Positions 17,881 through 26,489 of a stretch of DNA of 64,000 nucleotides are shown piece by piece (the first letter of the stretch is position 1; every line of letters begins with the position of its first letter). The position numbers and the translations under genes are program-made. Under the pieces are notes generated by a model, which did not search any database, was not told where the DNA came from, and was given only the letters and a program-made list of their open reading frames with translations. This stretch comes from an uncultured Saprospirales bacterium (lineage in GTDB: Bacteria > Bacteroidota > Bacteroidia > Chitinophagales > Saprospiraceae): positions 3,295 to 67,294 of the forward strand of contig CALAZP010000071.1 of assembly GCA_937926355.1 (NCBI GenBank), given 5' to 3'.

Positions 17881-18903
17881 CTAATCCGCTTTATAGTCCA
17901 ACATCTCAATTTGTGCATCTGAAACAAAATTTCGTCGCAAAGACAATATAATGGCATTCAATTGATCCCTTGATTGGTAAGGAACGATTACTCCTAATTG
18001 TAAATAATTGCCAGAAGGCCGGATTATCGTTTCATAACTTAACCTTTCAATTGAGGTTTGAAGTTTTTTAGCCTCCTCCTCTAAAGAAAAATACCCAACT
18101 CCAATTAGTGCAGTTCCAGAATAATTTTGGGAAGATGCTCTTTTATCTATTTCCGCTGATTTTAGTTTTTGAATCTCCTCAGTAGGTTTAAGATTACTAG
18201 GCTGTAATGCTTTATCGGGATAAATCTTTAAGGTATTTTTTTCACTGGGCTGAGGGTTATTGGATTCATTTATATCCTGAGGTTTTGAATTAATCCTAGA
18301 AGCCGGCACCTCTGCCAGTAACTTTTCGACGGGTAAGGATGGATCCTTTTTCCAAAAATCGAAACCCATTATTTGAAATAATCCTAAGATTACAATCGCA
18401 ATAAATGGAATTAAAATAGCTGATTTGACCTTGTTGTCTATAAATCCCCTCCCATTTCTAACCATTACCAATGGAGTCTCATCTATAGACTTAGTGAGGT
18501 AAGGCAACTCAACTTGAGGTAAAGCTTCCGCTGATGAATTTAGCTCCTTAAACTTAATTCTTTGGTTTTCATCCAACAAGAGAGATCCAATTCCATCTAA
18601 TATAACTATTTCACCTTTTTTAATTCTTTGAACCATATTTCCTAGTAGTTCAGATAGTTCCCTTTTGGCTAAATCCAAATCCAATGACATTGTATCAGCT
18701 ACATGATACAGTAACTCTGAATCGTTGTAGTAAATATTAGGATTAAATAGAATGGCCTTAGTGGGCGGGTGAGCGATAGAACTTTTTTCATCGATTCTGG
18801 CAGACTCCTTCTTGATAAAAAAATTGCCTATTCCCTCGAGAGATACCTCTTTGCCCTTTTCAAGCAAATCAAGGATTACTTTACTTAGTGAAGCAATTTT
18901 CAT
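17881..18903 (-). CDS. HU/CCDC81-like N-terminal plus SPOR C-terminal membrane protein
   Basis: This 340-residue protein has a two-part N-terminal region resembling tandem HU-type folds: GKEVSLEGIGNFFIKKESAR, then KKGEIVILDGIGSLLLDENQ, each with the G-x-G turn. A transmembrane segment follows at about 160-182 (AILIPFIAIVILGLFQIMGF). A low-complexity linker leads to a C-terminal SPOR domain (LIGVGYFSLEEEAKKLQTSI, NYLQLGVIVPYQSRDQLNAI). Bacteroidota carry this architecture, annotated as CCDC81-like HU plus SPOR. The SPOR domain would bind periplasmic peptidoglycan and the HU-like part would face the cytoplasm, so a link between division site and nucleoid is possible. DNA binding is not shown by the sequence. 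Confidence 0.82.
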   Translation of the reverse strand: MKIASLSKVILDLLEKGKEVSLEGIGNFFIKKESARIDEKSSIAHPPTKAILFNPNIYYNDSELLYHVADTMSLDLDLAKRELSELLGNMVQRIKKGEIVILDGIGSLLLDENQRIKFKELNSSAEALPQVELPYLTKSIDETPLVMVRNGRGFIDNKVKSAILIPFIAIVILGLFQIMGFDFWKKDPSLPVEKLLAEVPASRINSKPQDINESNNPQPSEKNTLKIYPDKALQPSNLKPTEEIQKLKSAEIDKRASSQNYSGTALIGVGYFSLEEEAKKLQTSIERLSYETIIRPSGNYLQLGVIVPYQSRDQLNAIILSLRRNFVSDAQIEMLDYKAD

Positions 18904-19003
18904 AATTAATGTGTTGGATTAAATAAAGCTTGTTACTAACCCTTGCTAATTTAACGTTTAATAATCAGATTTCTTATGGATTATTGCTTAATTTGCCGAC
19001 CCT

Positions 19004-19999
19004 ATGACCGCACCATCTAGCAAACGCCTAAGAACACTGTCATATATAGTTATAATATATATGATTTTGGCTTTCATTTGGTGGGCTTTTTTGTTGTATA
19101 ACAAAAACCAAACATCCTTTGATTTGCAATTACAGCTTTTAGAATTGCAAGAAACTAATTGGGAAATAAAAAATTTAGCTAAAAAAACATTAACCAATAA
19201 GTACCAAAGGCAAGTATGGATGATCTATGGGGAAGCTGGTGTTTTTATCTTTTCTTTAGTGCTAGGACTGTGGTTAATTAATAGGGCCTATATTAGAGAA
19301 GTAAAAACCATTCAACAAGCCAGCAATTTTCTCTTAGCCATTACTCACGAATTAAAATCCCCATTGGCATCAATAAAACTAATATTAGATACTTTTGCCA
19401 AACATCAACTACCGGCTGAAAACGTTCAACAATTGACCGCAAGTGGACTCGAGGAAACCGACCGACTGAATACCATGGTGAATAATCTTTTGCTTTCTGC
19501 AAAATTGTCTTCTATTTATACCCCTCATTTAGAAAATATAAATGTTATTGATTTTTTTAATTCAATCATTATTCAAAATAAAAAAAGAAGCCCAAATACA
19601 CCCATCTCATTTGATTCCTCTAACATAACTCAGCCCAATATTCAAGCGGATAAAAATGGCCTGGAGACTGTTCTTAATAATCTCTTAGACAATGCAATTA
19701 AATACTCCCCCCATCAACCTATAATAGTCAAAGGGTATAATCAAAATCATCTTTTTTGCTTCGAAGTGATAGATAAGGGAATGGGAATTCCAAACGAAGA
19801 ATTTGAAAGAATTTTCGAAAGGTTTTATAGAATTGGTTCTGAGGAAACTAGAAAATCAAAAGGAAGTGGACTAGGTCTATTTATTGTAAAAAAAGTAACG
19901 GAAGCACATAATGGAAAAATTTCAGTTACCTCCAAATTAGGTGAAGGCACCACCTTTAAGATTTGTTTACCTCCAAATAAAAATCAGATGATCAAATGA
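19004..19999 (+). CDS. Sensor histidine kinase
   Basis: The 331-residue kinase has two transmembrane segments (~14-32 and ~72-90) enclosing a short (~40-residue) periplasmic loop with no recognisable sensor domain. The kinase core is complete: the H-box AITHELKSPLASIKL with His115, N-box NNLLDNAIKYSPH, DKGMGIP, FERFYRIG and GSGLGLFIVKK. Such short-loop kinases often sense membrane state or partner proteins. The stop overlaps the response regulator start by four bases (ATGA), indicating translational coupling. An approximate -7 element lies upstream at about 18987-18994. Confidence 0.93.
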   Translation: MTAPSSKRLRTLSYIVIIYMILAFIWWAFLLYNKNQTSFDLQLQLLELQETNWEIKNLAKKTLTNKYQRQVWMIYGEAGVFIFSLVLGLWLINRAYIREVKTIQQASNFLLAITHELKSPLASIKLILDTFAKHQLPAENVQQLTASGLEETDRLNTMVNNLLLSAKLSSIYTPHLENINVIDFFNSIIIQNKKRSPNTPISFDSSNITQPNIQADKNGLETVLNNLLDNAIKYSPHQPIIVKGYNQNHLFCFEVIDKGMGIPNEEFERIFERFYRIGSEETRKSKGSGLGLFIVKKVTEAHNGKISVTSKLGEGTTFKICLPPNKNQMIK

Positions 20000-20688
20000 G
20001 TATTTTATTGGTTGAAGATGAAAAGGCACTCCAAAAAGTAATTCAGGTTAATTTAGAATTAGAAGGTTACGAAGTAACGGTTACTGATAATGGTATTGAC
20101 GCCCTTCAATTATTCAATACCCAATTTTTCAATCTCATCATTCTGGATATTATGTTGCCGGAATTAGATGGAATTGCCGTTTGCGAAAAAATACGGTTAG
20201 TAAATCAAGATGTGCCTATTCTTTTTTTAACCGCTAGAGATTCTACTGAAGACCGTGTCTTAGGATTAAAAAAAGGAGCAGATGATTATTTGGTCAAACC
20301 ATTTAATTTAGAAGAGCTATTACTCAGAATCAAAAATCTGCAAAAAAGAAATCCCATCAATCAAGTGCCGGAATTAGATAGTTATCAACTTGGCAACTAT
20401 ACTGTTTTCTTTTCAACTTTGGAGGCAAAACATAAGGACGGCACAACAATAAATTTGACAAAGAAAGAAACTCAGCTGCTCAAACTTCTCATTGAGCGGC
20501 AAGGTCAGGTGGTGTCTAGACAACAAATTTTACAATATGTTTGGGGCTATGAAATTTACCCCTCCACCAGAACCATCGACAATTTTATTCTATCATTCCG
20601 AAAAATTTTTGAAGAAAATCCCAAACAACCCTTGATATTTCAATCTGTAAGGGGAATTGGCTACCGGTTTAATGCACAAAAGAATTAA
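19996..20688 (+). CDS. OmpR-family response regulator
   Basis: The 230-residue regulator has a receiver domain with LDIMLPELDG (phospho-acceptor Asp51), a conserved Thr in LFLTARD, and Lys101 in LVKPF. A winged-helix output domain follows, with SRQQILQYVWGYEIYPSTRT and the closing SVRGIGYRF. It is phosphorylated by the upstream kinase and binds DNA. The target genes are not evident. Codon use is like its neighbours. Confidence 0.96.
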   Translation: MSILLVEDEKALQKVIQVNLELEGYEVTVTDNGIDALQLFNTQFFNLIILDIMLPELDGIAVCEKIRLVNQDVPILFLTARDSTEDRVLGLKKGADDYLVKPFNLEELLLRIKNLQKRNPINQVPELDSYQLGNYTVFFSTLEAKHKDGTTINLTKKETQLLKLLIERQGQVVSRQQILQYVWGYEIYPSTRTIDNFILSFRKIFEENPKQPLIFQSVRGIGYRFNAQKN

Positions 20689-20760
20689 CTCGACAACCCA
20701 TCTATTGAAAGTTTTATTTTACCTTTTTATTCAGATGATTTATTCTTTCCCAACCAAATA

Positions 20761-20916
20761 TTAATTACCAAAGGATGGTCTTAGGGCATTAATAGAAAAG
20801 GTAACTGTCACTTGCCGATCAGCGACATAATTGACTGGTTCCATTATCCATTGGACATTAAACTTATTTATATTGCTAAAATTAACCAACCAACTTGGGT
20901 CTTTTAATCCTTTTTT
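20761..20916 (-). other. Candidate -1 frameshift extension (49 codons) of the 20904-22292 protein
   Basis: The minus-strand heptamer A_AAA_AAG (20916 to 20910) lies in the zero frame one codon before the GAT-TAA end of the upstream gene. It is the X_XXY_YYZ type known to slip at dnaX. From its last G the -1 frame is open for 49 codons and ends with TAA at 20761-20763. The encoded tail looks like protein rather than noise (DPSWLVNFSNINKF, NVQWIMEPVNYVADRQVTV, ending ALRPSFGN). It has no start of its own, because a TAA lies in the same frame 45 bases before the tail begins. Programmed frameshifting, transcriptional slippage on six A, or a one-base homopolymer error could each explain it. The product would be about 510 aa. 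Confidence 0.45.
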
Positions 20917-22292
20917 CTTTTTGTTTTGAATAACTCTACCACCTCCTTATCACTAAGGAAATTTAACTCAACAAAATTTACGGAAACAAACCTTTTAATA
21001 TCTTGATAATCTCTACCTCTTTTATCCGTATAATAGGCTAATAGTTTTGAGACATAAGACATAGATAAATCCTTCAAAAGTTTATTAAACTGTTCGTTCT
21101 CAAAAATTTTCATAAACACAGGATACAATTTAGTAGCCTCTATCATATCAGTGTATTCAGATGGAGAAAGTTGGTGAATCCTTCTTGAAAAATACCCGAA
21201 AATGGTACGTCTCACACATTCATTAATAGTAGATAAACCATCGTATTGAAGGGTAAATTTCTGAATAGCATCTAATACTTCTTGATCTCCCAATTCTCTT
21301 TGATGTATGGTGGTAACCAAATCATAATAATCAATTACATCTTCTTTGGAAGTGCTTCTTCCCAATATAGATGCCAACCGAAGATCTCCCTCTGGTGGGA
21401 CTTGATATGTTTCGCTTTGATGTAATTCGAGCAGTAAATTGAAAAATAAATCACTAAAGTCATTTGCTTTAGCTCTAGTGGATTTTAATACCTTTTGAAG
21501 ATCACCTAAATGATTCTTGTTTAAATCGAAAAACAAACCAGTAATAATAGCAATTTGAGCATGGAGATGATTTCCGATCAAAGAGTCATTTTTCAAAAAT
21601 TCAAAAAGAGTAGGTAAAACACTAGTATTGTCAAATTGACCTTGGGTAGATCTAAATAGTAAAAACGATTTTAATGGTAGAAACTGTAAAACTAATTCTT
21701 CCTCACTTTCTGGAAAATCTGCAGTGAGAAAATTTTCATGATTAAATTGACTTTGGTATTTTAAATAACCTTTCTTGCGTTCTCTTGGATCCCTGTAGGA
21801 ATCTAGCTTTTGAGCTTGTAGATAAAACCGTACCCTCTTGTTGGGAATTTCATTAATCAAATTAGTAATCCAAATATCACTACTCAAAGCAAATCCAACC
21901 TGGACAGTTTGCCCAATCCTATTTTTTAATATATCAAAGTTTGCTGAATTACATATTGAAGTTAAAACCTTTTGAAAGTGGTCTTGTGGTCGAAGATATT
22001 TAAAATTACTATCTATAGTCCCTCTCAGTACTGAATAACCAAGAATTTTGGGAAGAAATAATCCTTCAAATGCCTCATCCATACAAACCTCTTCCAAGGA
22101 AAGCAATTGAAGAGGATCATTATCAGCAACCTCTTTGTAAACTTCTGCTATTTTAGGTTCAAATTGATCTTTCAATTCATTGAAATAGGACTCCTCTTCC
22201 TCTTCCAGATACTTCTCAAGAATTTCAGATTGTTGGATATCCGCTGCTATTTCCTCTAATTTATCGATATACTTTTTCTCTAATTCGTACAT
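20904..22292 (-). CDS. Conserved-looking helical protein of unknown function
   Basis: The 462-residue protein has no signal peptide or membrane segment and is rich in acidic and helical segments (YIDKLEEIAADIQQSEI at the N-terminus, LEEEEESYFNELKDQFEPK). I recognise no domain. The first ~60 residues look coiled; the rest reads as a helical repeat-type fold, with YDGLSTINECVRRTIFGYF and VSVNFVELNFLSDKEVVELF near the end. The zero-frame product ends KTKRKKD, directly after a slippery A-rich sequence. It stands alone between rpsP (same strand, with a terminator in between) and the response regulator gene. A TAAGGAGGT Shine-Dalgarno-like sequence occurs inside the gene at 20941-20949 (minus). Confidence 0.85.
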   Translation of the reverse strand: MYELEKKYIDKLEEIAADIQQSEILEKYLEEEEESYFNELKDQFEPKIAEVYKEVADNDPLQLLSLEEVCMDEAFEGLFLPKILGYSVLRGTIDSNFKYLRPQDHFQKVLTSICNSANFDILKNRIGQTVQVGFALSSDIWITNLINEIPNKRVRFYLQAQKLDSYRDPRERKKGYLKYQSQFNHENFLTADFPESEEELVLQFLPLKSFLLFRSTQGQFDNTSVLPTLFEFLKNDSLIGNHLHAQIAIITGLFFDLNKNHLGDLQKVLKSTRAKANDFSDLFFNLLLELHQSETYQVPPEGDLRLASILGRSTSKEDVIDYYDLVTTIHQRELGDQEVLDAIQKFTLQYDGLSTINECVRRTIFGYFSRRIHQLSPSEYTDMIEATKLYPVFMKIFENEQFNKLLKDLSMSYVSKLLAYYTDKRGRDYQDIKRFVSVNFVELNFLSDKEVVELFKTKRKKD

Positions 22293-22315
22293 AGCCTTTT
22301 AATTAAGTATAAATA

Positions 22316-22347
22316 AACCTGGTAGCACAATTAAGCACTACCAGGTT
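22316..22347 (-). terminator. Intrinsic terminator of rpsP
   Basis: On the minus strand AACCTGGTAG pairs perfectly with CTACCAGGTT. Three further pairs (two of them G-U) extend the stem to 13 bp around a TTAATT loop. A T-rich run TTTATTTATAC follows. It separates rpsP from the unknown gene at 20904-22292, which would therefore need its own promoter. Confidence 0.75.
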
Positions 22348-22377
22348 CCTCACTAAAACAATATTTAAAAAATAATT

Positions 22378-22911
22378 TTATTCTGCTGTATCTCCATTTT
22401 CAGGAGCATCCGTAGAACCTTCCTCTACTTCACTAGACGTTTCCTGCACAGGTGCATCTGCTAGTAGCTCCGTTTCTACCTCTTTCTTGGCCTTCGGAGC
22501 TGGTACTACGCCATCAACAATCGCCAAGAAAGCTTCTCTTTCCTTTTTGGTAATTTCAATTTGCTCTTGAATTTTGGACTCTTTTTCCTTTAACCAGGAG
22601 GCCAACATTTCGTCTGCTGCTTCTTGAGTTAATGCTCCTTTAGTAACCCCTCTTTGCAAGTGCTTCTTGTAATAAACCCCTTTGTATTTCATAATGGCTC
22701 TGGCCGTATCAGTAGGCTGAGCACCATTCTGCAACCAAGTAAAGGTCTTTTCTAAATCTAAATCAATCGTTGCAGGCTTAGTCATTGGATTATAAGTTCC
22801 TAAATGATCTATGTACCTACCATCTCTAGGTGCTCGGGCATCTGCTGCAACAATGTGATAAAAAGGTCTTTTCTTTCTTCCTTTTCTTTGTAGTCTAATT
22901 TTAACTGGCAT
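22378..22911 (-). CDS. rpsP: 30S ribosomal protein S16 with C-terminal extension
   Basis: The 177-residue protein begins [20 protein letters not shown] and continues with [16 protein letters not shown] and [16 protein letters not shown], the S16 core of ~80 residues. The remaining ~90 residues are an extension: a charged helical region ([20 protein letters not shown]) and an acidic, low-complexity tail rich in Glu, Ala, Pro and Thr. Long S16 proteins occur in Bacteroidota. A minus-strand TATTTTTG (-7 element, 22983-22990) lies about 70 bases upstream, giving a leader that includes a short palindrome. Confidence 0.95.
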   Translation of the reverse strand: MPVKIRLQRKGRKKRPFYHIVAADARAPRDGRYIDHLGTYNPMTKPATIDLDLEKTFTWLQNGAQPTDTARAIMKYKGVYYKKHLQRGVTKGALTQEAADEMLASWLKEKESKIQEQIEITKKEREAFLAIVDGVVPAPKAKKEVETELLADAPVQETSSEVEEGSTDAPENGDTAE

Positions 22912-22982
22912 GGCTGTTTATTTTTTTCTGTGAACCACTACCTATTTACTTCGCAAATCGAACTCAATAGGTCTATTGCGTG

Positions 22983-22990
22983 CAAAAATA
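22983..22990 (-). promoter_or_regulatory. Candidate -7 promoter element for rpsP
   Basis: The minus strand reads TATTTTTG, matching TAnnTTTG. It would start transcription about 65 nt before the rpsP ATG. The leader contains the palindrome CAATAGGTCTATTG (22965-22978), a possible operator or hairpin. No -33 element was found at the usual distance. Confidence 0.35.
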
Positions 22991-23000
22991 AGTAAATTAT

Positions 23001-25472
23001 TTAAAAGTCCACCCGCATTCTTAAATTTAAACGTCTTGATGTTAAATAATTAGGAATGGCATATTGTTGTTGGAATACCGTCTTTATCCATGTATTACCC
23101 GCTTGATTTTGAACTTTCATCAAGTTAAAAACCTCCAGGCTCACCCAAGCATTTTCAAACCATTTACTATCCGCTTTAAATAAATAAGAAAAACCAATAT
23201 CAACCCGGTGATAAGGATTGAATCGGTAAGTATTCCTGTAAACCGTATTGTTTTCCTTTAGGCCAAAGGGAAGACCCGTACCTACGGTAAAATTTAAGTG
23301 CATTTTGATATTCTCATTTCTAGGTAGATAATCCTGGAAAAACATAGACAAATTCATAAAACGATCTGTTGGCCTAGGAACATAATCAACAGGGGTGCCA
23401 GATGATTCCCCTCTTTCCCTTATCAAGTGTTGCACATTGAGTAATCGCTCTCTGGCTCTCAAAAAGGATAAATTAATCCATGAATCTGCTCCCGGCACAA
23501 ATTCACCATTTATTCTTAAATCCAAACCCATTGCATACCCCTCTGCATCGTTCTGCCCAGAATATCTGATTCTAACATTCTCTACATCATAACTGACCAA
23601 ATCCCACATTTTTTTAAAATATGCCTCAGCAATAAATCTAAACTTCTTTGGATTCTTTGTCCCCATATAAAAGTCAAGAGTAGTGCCACCAACCAAGTGA
23701 AAAGATTTCTGAGATCTCAAATCTAAATTGACCTGACCATCTAACTGTCTGAGTTCCCTGTAGAAAGGAGTTTGGTAATAAATACCTGCGGCCAAACGGT
23801 AACTGATATCTCGGGTGCCAGAAAGAGGTTTAGCGGACAATTGAACTCTAGGAGCAAAAAGCCATTCGTTATTTAAAGACCAATAGTTCATCCTCCCACC
23901 GATAATCAATTTAAAATCAGCAACATTTGGCTTGCTCCAATTTATAGCATCTTGGAAGTAGGCACTAAATCTGAAGGAGTTCAACTCATTTTGGGTCCTC
24001 AGCACATAGTATAACAAAACTTGATTGGGATCATAAGGAAGGGAATACAAAGCAGAATCTAATCGCTCCCACTCTCTAATTTTATCCTTGATTTGCTCTA
24101 TTCTGTATGTCGCACCCCAATTTAAAAAATGCTTTTTTGAAATTTCTAAACCTCCTTTATGCTGAAAAGACAATACCTGAGTTTGAAGAAAATTACGGAC
24201 AAATAAATGTTGGGTACCAGATCCCAATTCGGCCACGGGTTCACCAAAACTGCCACTTCCTAAACCACTTTCGATTTGCCGCAAACTATAATTTCCAATA
24301 ATATCAAAAGTTTCCCGTTCATCTGAACTATTGATAGAAGCCATGAATTTTAGAAAATATGGATTGTTTTTTTTGTCGGGAAGGTAGGTAAACGATAGAC
24401 CAGCCATTTGAGTAGCAAAATCATCTAACTCTTTTCCCTCAAACTCAGAATACAATTGTAAAGCAAAATCAATTAAACCCAAACCAGTATTGCGCTCAGT
24501 GGGTATAAACCTATAAATGCTTCGGTTATAATTGCCTAAAAACCCTATTTGCCAATCCCGATTGAGATCATAGGTTAGATAGGCTTGAAAGTCGGCGAAA
24601 TTTGGTATGTATTCTCCTGCCACATCCAAAGAACCAAGTAAATATCTGGTTGTCTTGTATCGAGCTCCGGCCAAATACCTAAATTTCCTGTAGTTGTCTT
24701 TTCCTAAAGATCGACTTCCTTCTATATGTGCTGATCCTCCCAAAAAGCTCATACTAACAGAAGCAGCCGTGCTATCGGGCCTTTTGTACTTTACATCCAA
24801 TACGGAAGACATTTTATTACCATATCGCGCCTCAAAACCGCCAGATGAAAAAGATAAATCTCTTATCAAATCTATATTGGGAAAAGTCAATCCCTCTTGC
24901 TGCCCTGCTCGTATTAGTTGTGGCCTATATATCTCAAAATCATTCACATAGACCAAATTCTCATCGTAATTCCCACCCCTCACATTGTATTGAGCAGATA
25001 ACTCCCCTCCAGAACCACTGCTGGTACCTAATGCTATGTGTGGCAATAAACTTTCAAAATTCCCAGAAGTAGATGGCAATAACTTAAGTTTACTAACTTC
25101 TTCTCTAATCATTCCAGATTGCTCTAACTTGCTCTCCTTAACTACTACCTCTAAATCCATTGATGTACCTACCAATGCAATGTCAATTTGCTTTAATGTT
25201 CCCGAAGGTAAAGGAGCTATTTTAATCCTAGCTTCCTTATATCCAATCCTAGAAAAAACTAATTCCACCTCCTTTTCAGCCGGAATATCAATTTTATACC
25301 GTCCATTAGCAGAAGATTCGACCGCGTCAGATGAATTAAAGCGATATACCGTAACTAATTCAATTCCTTCACCTGTGACCGCATCCGTTAGTTTACCTGA
25401 TATATAAGCGGTTAAATTGCCTTGAGCAAAAAGGCCTATTGGTAAACAAAGAAGCAAAAAAATTCTTTTCAT
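23001..25472 (-). CDS. TonB-dependent outer-membrane receptor with CarboxypepD_reg-like domain
   Basis: The 823-residue protein has a signal peptide (MKRIFLLLCLPIGLFAQ). A carboxypeptidase-regulatory-like beta-sandwich covers about 22-105 (ISGKLTDAVTGEGIELVTVY). A TonB plug region follows (QYNVRGGNYDENLVYVNDFE, FSSGGFEARYGNKMSSVLDV), then a long beta-barrel ending in an aromatic terminus (RLNLRMRVDF). Such receptors import large substrates across the outer membrane with energy from TonB-ExbBD. No SusD partner is adjacent, so the substrate is unknown. I chose the ATG at 25472, 11 bases after the rpe stop; an in-frame TTG at 25493 would add seven residues before the signal peptide and overlap rpe. 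Confidence 0.92.
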   Translation of the reverse strand: MKRIFLLLCLPIGLFAQGNLTAYISGKLTDAVTGEGIELVTVYRFNSSDAVESSANGRYKIDIPAEKEVELVFSRIGYKEARIKIAPLPSGTLKQIDIALVGTSMDLEVVVKESKLEQSGMIREEVSKLKLLPSTSGNFESLLPHIALGTSSGSGGELSAQYNVRGGNYDENLVYVNDFEIYRPQLIRAGQQEGLTFPNIDLIRDLSFSSGGFEARYGNKMSSVLDVKYKRPDSTAASVSMSFLGGSAHIEGSRSLGKDNYRKFRYLAGARYKTTRYLLGSLDVAGEYIPNFADFQAYLTYDLNRDWQIGFLGNYNRSIYRFIPTERNTGLGLIDFALQLYSEFEGKELDDFATQMAGLSFTYLPDKKNNPYFLKFMASINSSDERETFDIIGNYSLRQIESGLGSGSFGEPVAELGSGTQHLFVRNFLQTQVLSFQHKGGLEISKKHFLNWGATYRIEQIKDKIREWERLDSALYSLPYDPNQVLLYYVLRTQNELNSFRFSAYFQDAINWSKPNVADFKLIIGGRMNYWSLNNEWLFAPRVQLSAKPLSGTRDISYRLAAGIYYQTPFYRELRQLDGQVNLDLRSQKSFHLVGGTTLDFYMGTKNPKKFRFIAEAYFKKMWDLVSYDVENVRIRYSGQNDAEGYAMGLDLRINGEFVPGADSWINLSFLRARERLLNVQHLIRERGESSGTPVDYVPRPTDRFMNLSMFFQDYLPRNENIKMHLNFTVGTGLPFGLKENNTVYRNTYRFNPYHRVDIGFSYLFKADSKWFENAWVSLEVFNLMKVQNQAGNTWIKTVFQQQYAIPNYLTSRRLNLRMRVDF

Positions 25473-25483
25473 TTTAAACAAAT

Positions 25484-26155
25484 CTATACCCAAAGTCCCG
25501 AACCAATATTCTTCATGTTCAAAATGGTTTGCTCTGGATTTTCTGCCTTAAAAATAGATGAACCCGCCACCAAAACATCTGCCCCAGCCTGAAGTATTGA
25601 TTCTGCATTTTGCAAACCAACTCCTCCATCAACTTCAATTAACGGATGTACGTTTTGATGAATTGCCATTTCTCTAAGTTTTTTGATTTTAGGAAGCGTT
25701 TGATATATAAATCGCTGTCCTCCAAAACCAGGATTTACAGACATTACGCAAATCAAATCCACCATCTCTAATACATCTTCCAACAACGACACATTAGTAT
25801 GCGGATTGATAGCCACCCCAGCTTTTATTCTCATTTCCTTAATGGCCTCAATAGTTCGATGCAGATGGGTACAAGCTTCATAATGCACTGTTAACACATC
25901 AGCACCAGCATCAGCAAACGCTTTTAAATATCGCTCTGGCTTTTCAATCATTAAATGTACATCCAAAGGCTTTCGTGCCATTTTTTTAACCGACTGAATG
26001 ATTGGGAATCCGAAAGAGATATTAGGGACAAATATCCCATCCATGACGTCTAAATGAAACCAATCCGCTACCGATTCATTGACTAAATGTACTGCATCAG
26101 CCAAGTAATTGAAGTCCGCAGCTAATAATGAAGGTGAAATTTTATGCCTGTTCAT
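25484..26155 (-). CDS. rpe: Ribulose-phosphate 3-epimerase
   Basis: The 223-residue TIM barrel has KISPSLLAADFNYLADAV, FHLDVMDGIFVPNISFGF (metal-binding His/Asp), VHLMIEKPERY, MSVNPGFGGQRF and EVDGGVGLQNAESI, all Rpe landmarks. It interconverts ribulose 5-phosphate and xylulose 5-phosphate in the pentose phosphate pathway. It lies 11 bases upstream of the TonB-dependent receptor and presumably shares its transcript. About 90 bases upstream sits the terminator of a putative RNA transcribed in the same direction, so rpe could be controlled by attenuation. Confidence 0.97.
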   Translation of the reverse strand: MNRHKISPSLLAADFNYLADAVHLVNESVADWFHLDVMDGIFVPNISFGFPIIQSVKKMARKPLDVHLMIEKPERYLKAFADAGADVLTVHYEACTHLHRTIEAIKEMRIKAGVAINPHTNVSLLEDVLEMVDLICVMSVNPGFGGQRFIYQTLPKIKKLREMAIHQNVHPLIEVDGGVGLQNAESILQAGADVLVAGSSIFKAENPEQTILNMKNIGSGLWV

Positions 26156-26249
26156 AGAAGAAAAGTTTCAACACCAATTACATAAAGAAATTAAATAATA
26201 TATGATAAATTCCTTAATATTAAAAAAATGATTGTAATTTGTGCGAAAA

Positions 26250-26484
26250 TAAAAAAAACCAGTTAGCTGTCACTAACTGGCTTTTGCATAGAGCTTTGAG
26301 AGGCTATCTACATACCAAATAAAACGTCGTGGAGACGTTTTAAAACTTAGATTGCAGGATCAATTGTATTTCAGAATTATTAACTGAGTTTTGTACGAGA
26401 TTATAATTTGTTTCAATTGAGAGCCACAATTATTACCTGCAATCTTTTATTTTTATCGTCTTAAAAGACTTTTCTTCCTTTCGA
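26250..26484 (-). ncRNA. Putative structured RNA (6S-like, or leader of rpe)
   Basis: On the minus strand a Bacteroidota-type promoter (TTG, 17 nt, CATATTTG) precedes a ~235-nt region that ends in a strong intrinsic terminator. Inside, AGATTGCAGG and CCTGCAATCT form a perfect 10-bp stem enclosing a 77-nt, mostly unpaired AU-rich interior. AATTGT and ACAATT extend the stem after a short internal loop. A hairpin AAAACGTC-loop-GACGTTTT follows. A closing stem with a large open bubble resembles 6S RNA, and the ~97-nt core is about the size of the 6S-Flavo family known in Bacteroidota. Because transcription points at rpe, a regulatory leader is the alternative. Identity is not established. Confidence 0.45.
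26251..26280 (-). terminator. Intrinsic terminator of the putative RNA upstream of rpe
   Basis: On the minus strand CCAGTTAG pairs with CTAACTGG (8 bp, six-base loop) and is followed by eight T, then ATTTT. This is a textbook intrinsic terminator. It ends transcripts that come from the 26490-26517 promoter, about 95 bases before the rpe start. The plus strand has only a CTTTT after the stem. Confidence 0.75.
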
Positions 26485-26489
26485 CAGTA

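Noticed and set aside
20941..20949. TAAGGAGGT Shine-Dalgarno-like sequence near the 3' end of the 462-aa gene as a start signal for a separate small gene
   Set aside because: No usable start follows at the right distance: the -1 frame after it has no ATG, GTG or TTG before the tail. It also encodes Lys-Glu-Val in the main frame, so it may be chance; it is kept only as context for the frameshift finding.
26349..26450. Plus-strand reading of the 10-bp stem with the following T-run as a terminator
   Set aside because: The loop would be 77 nt, far too long for an intrinsic terminator, and no plus-strand gene lies upstream; the minus-strand RNA explains the structure better.
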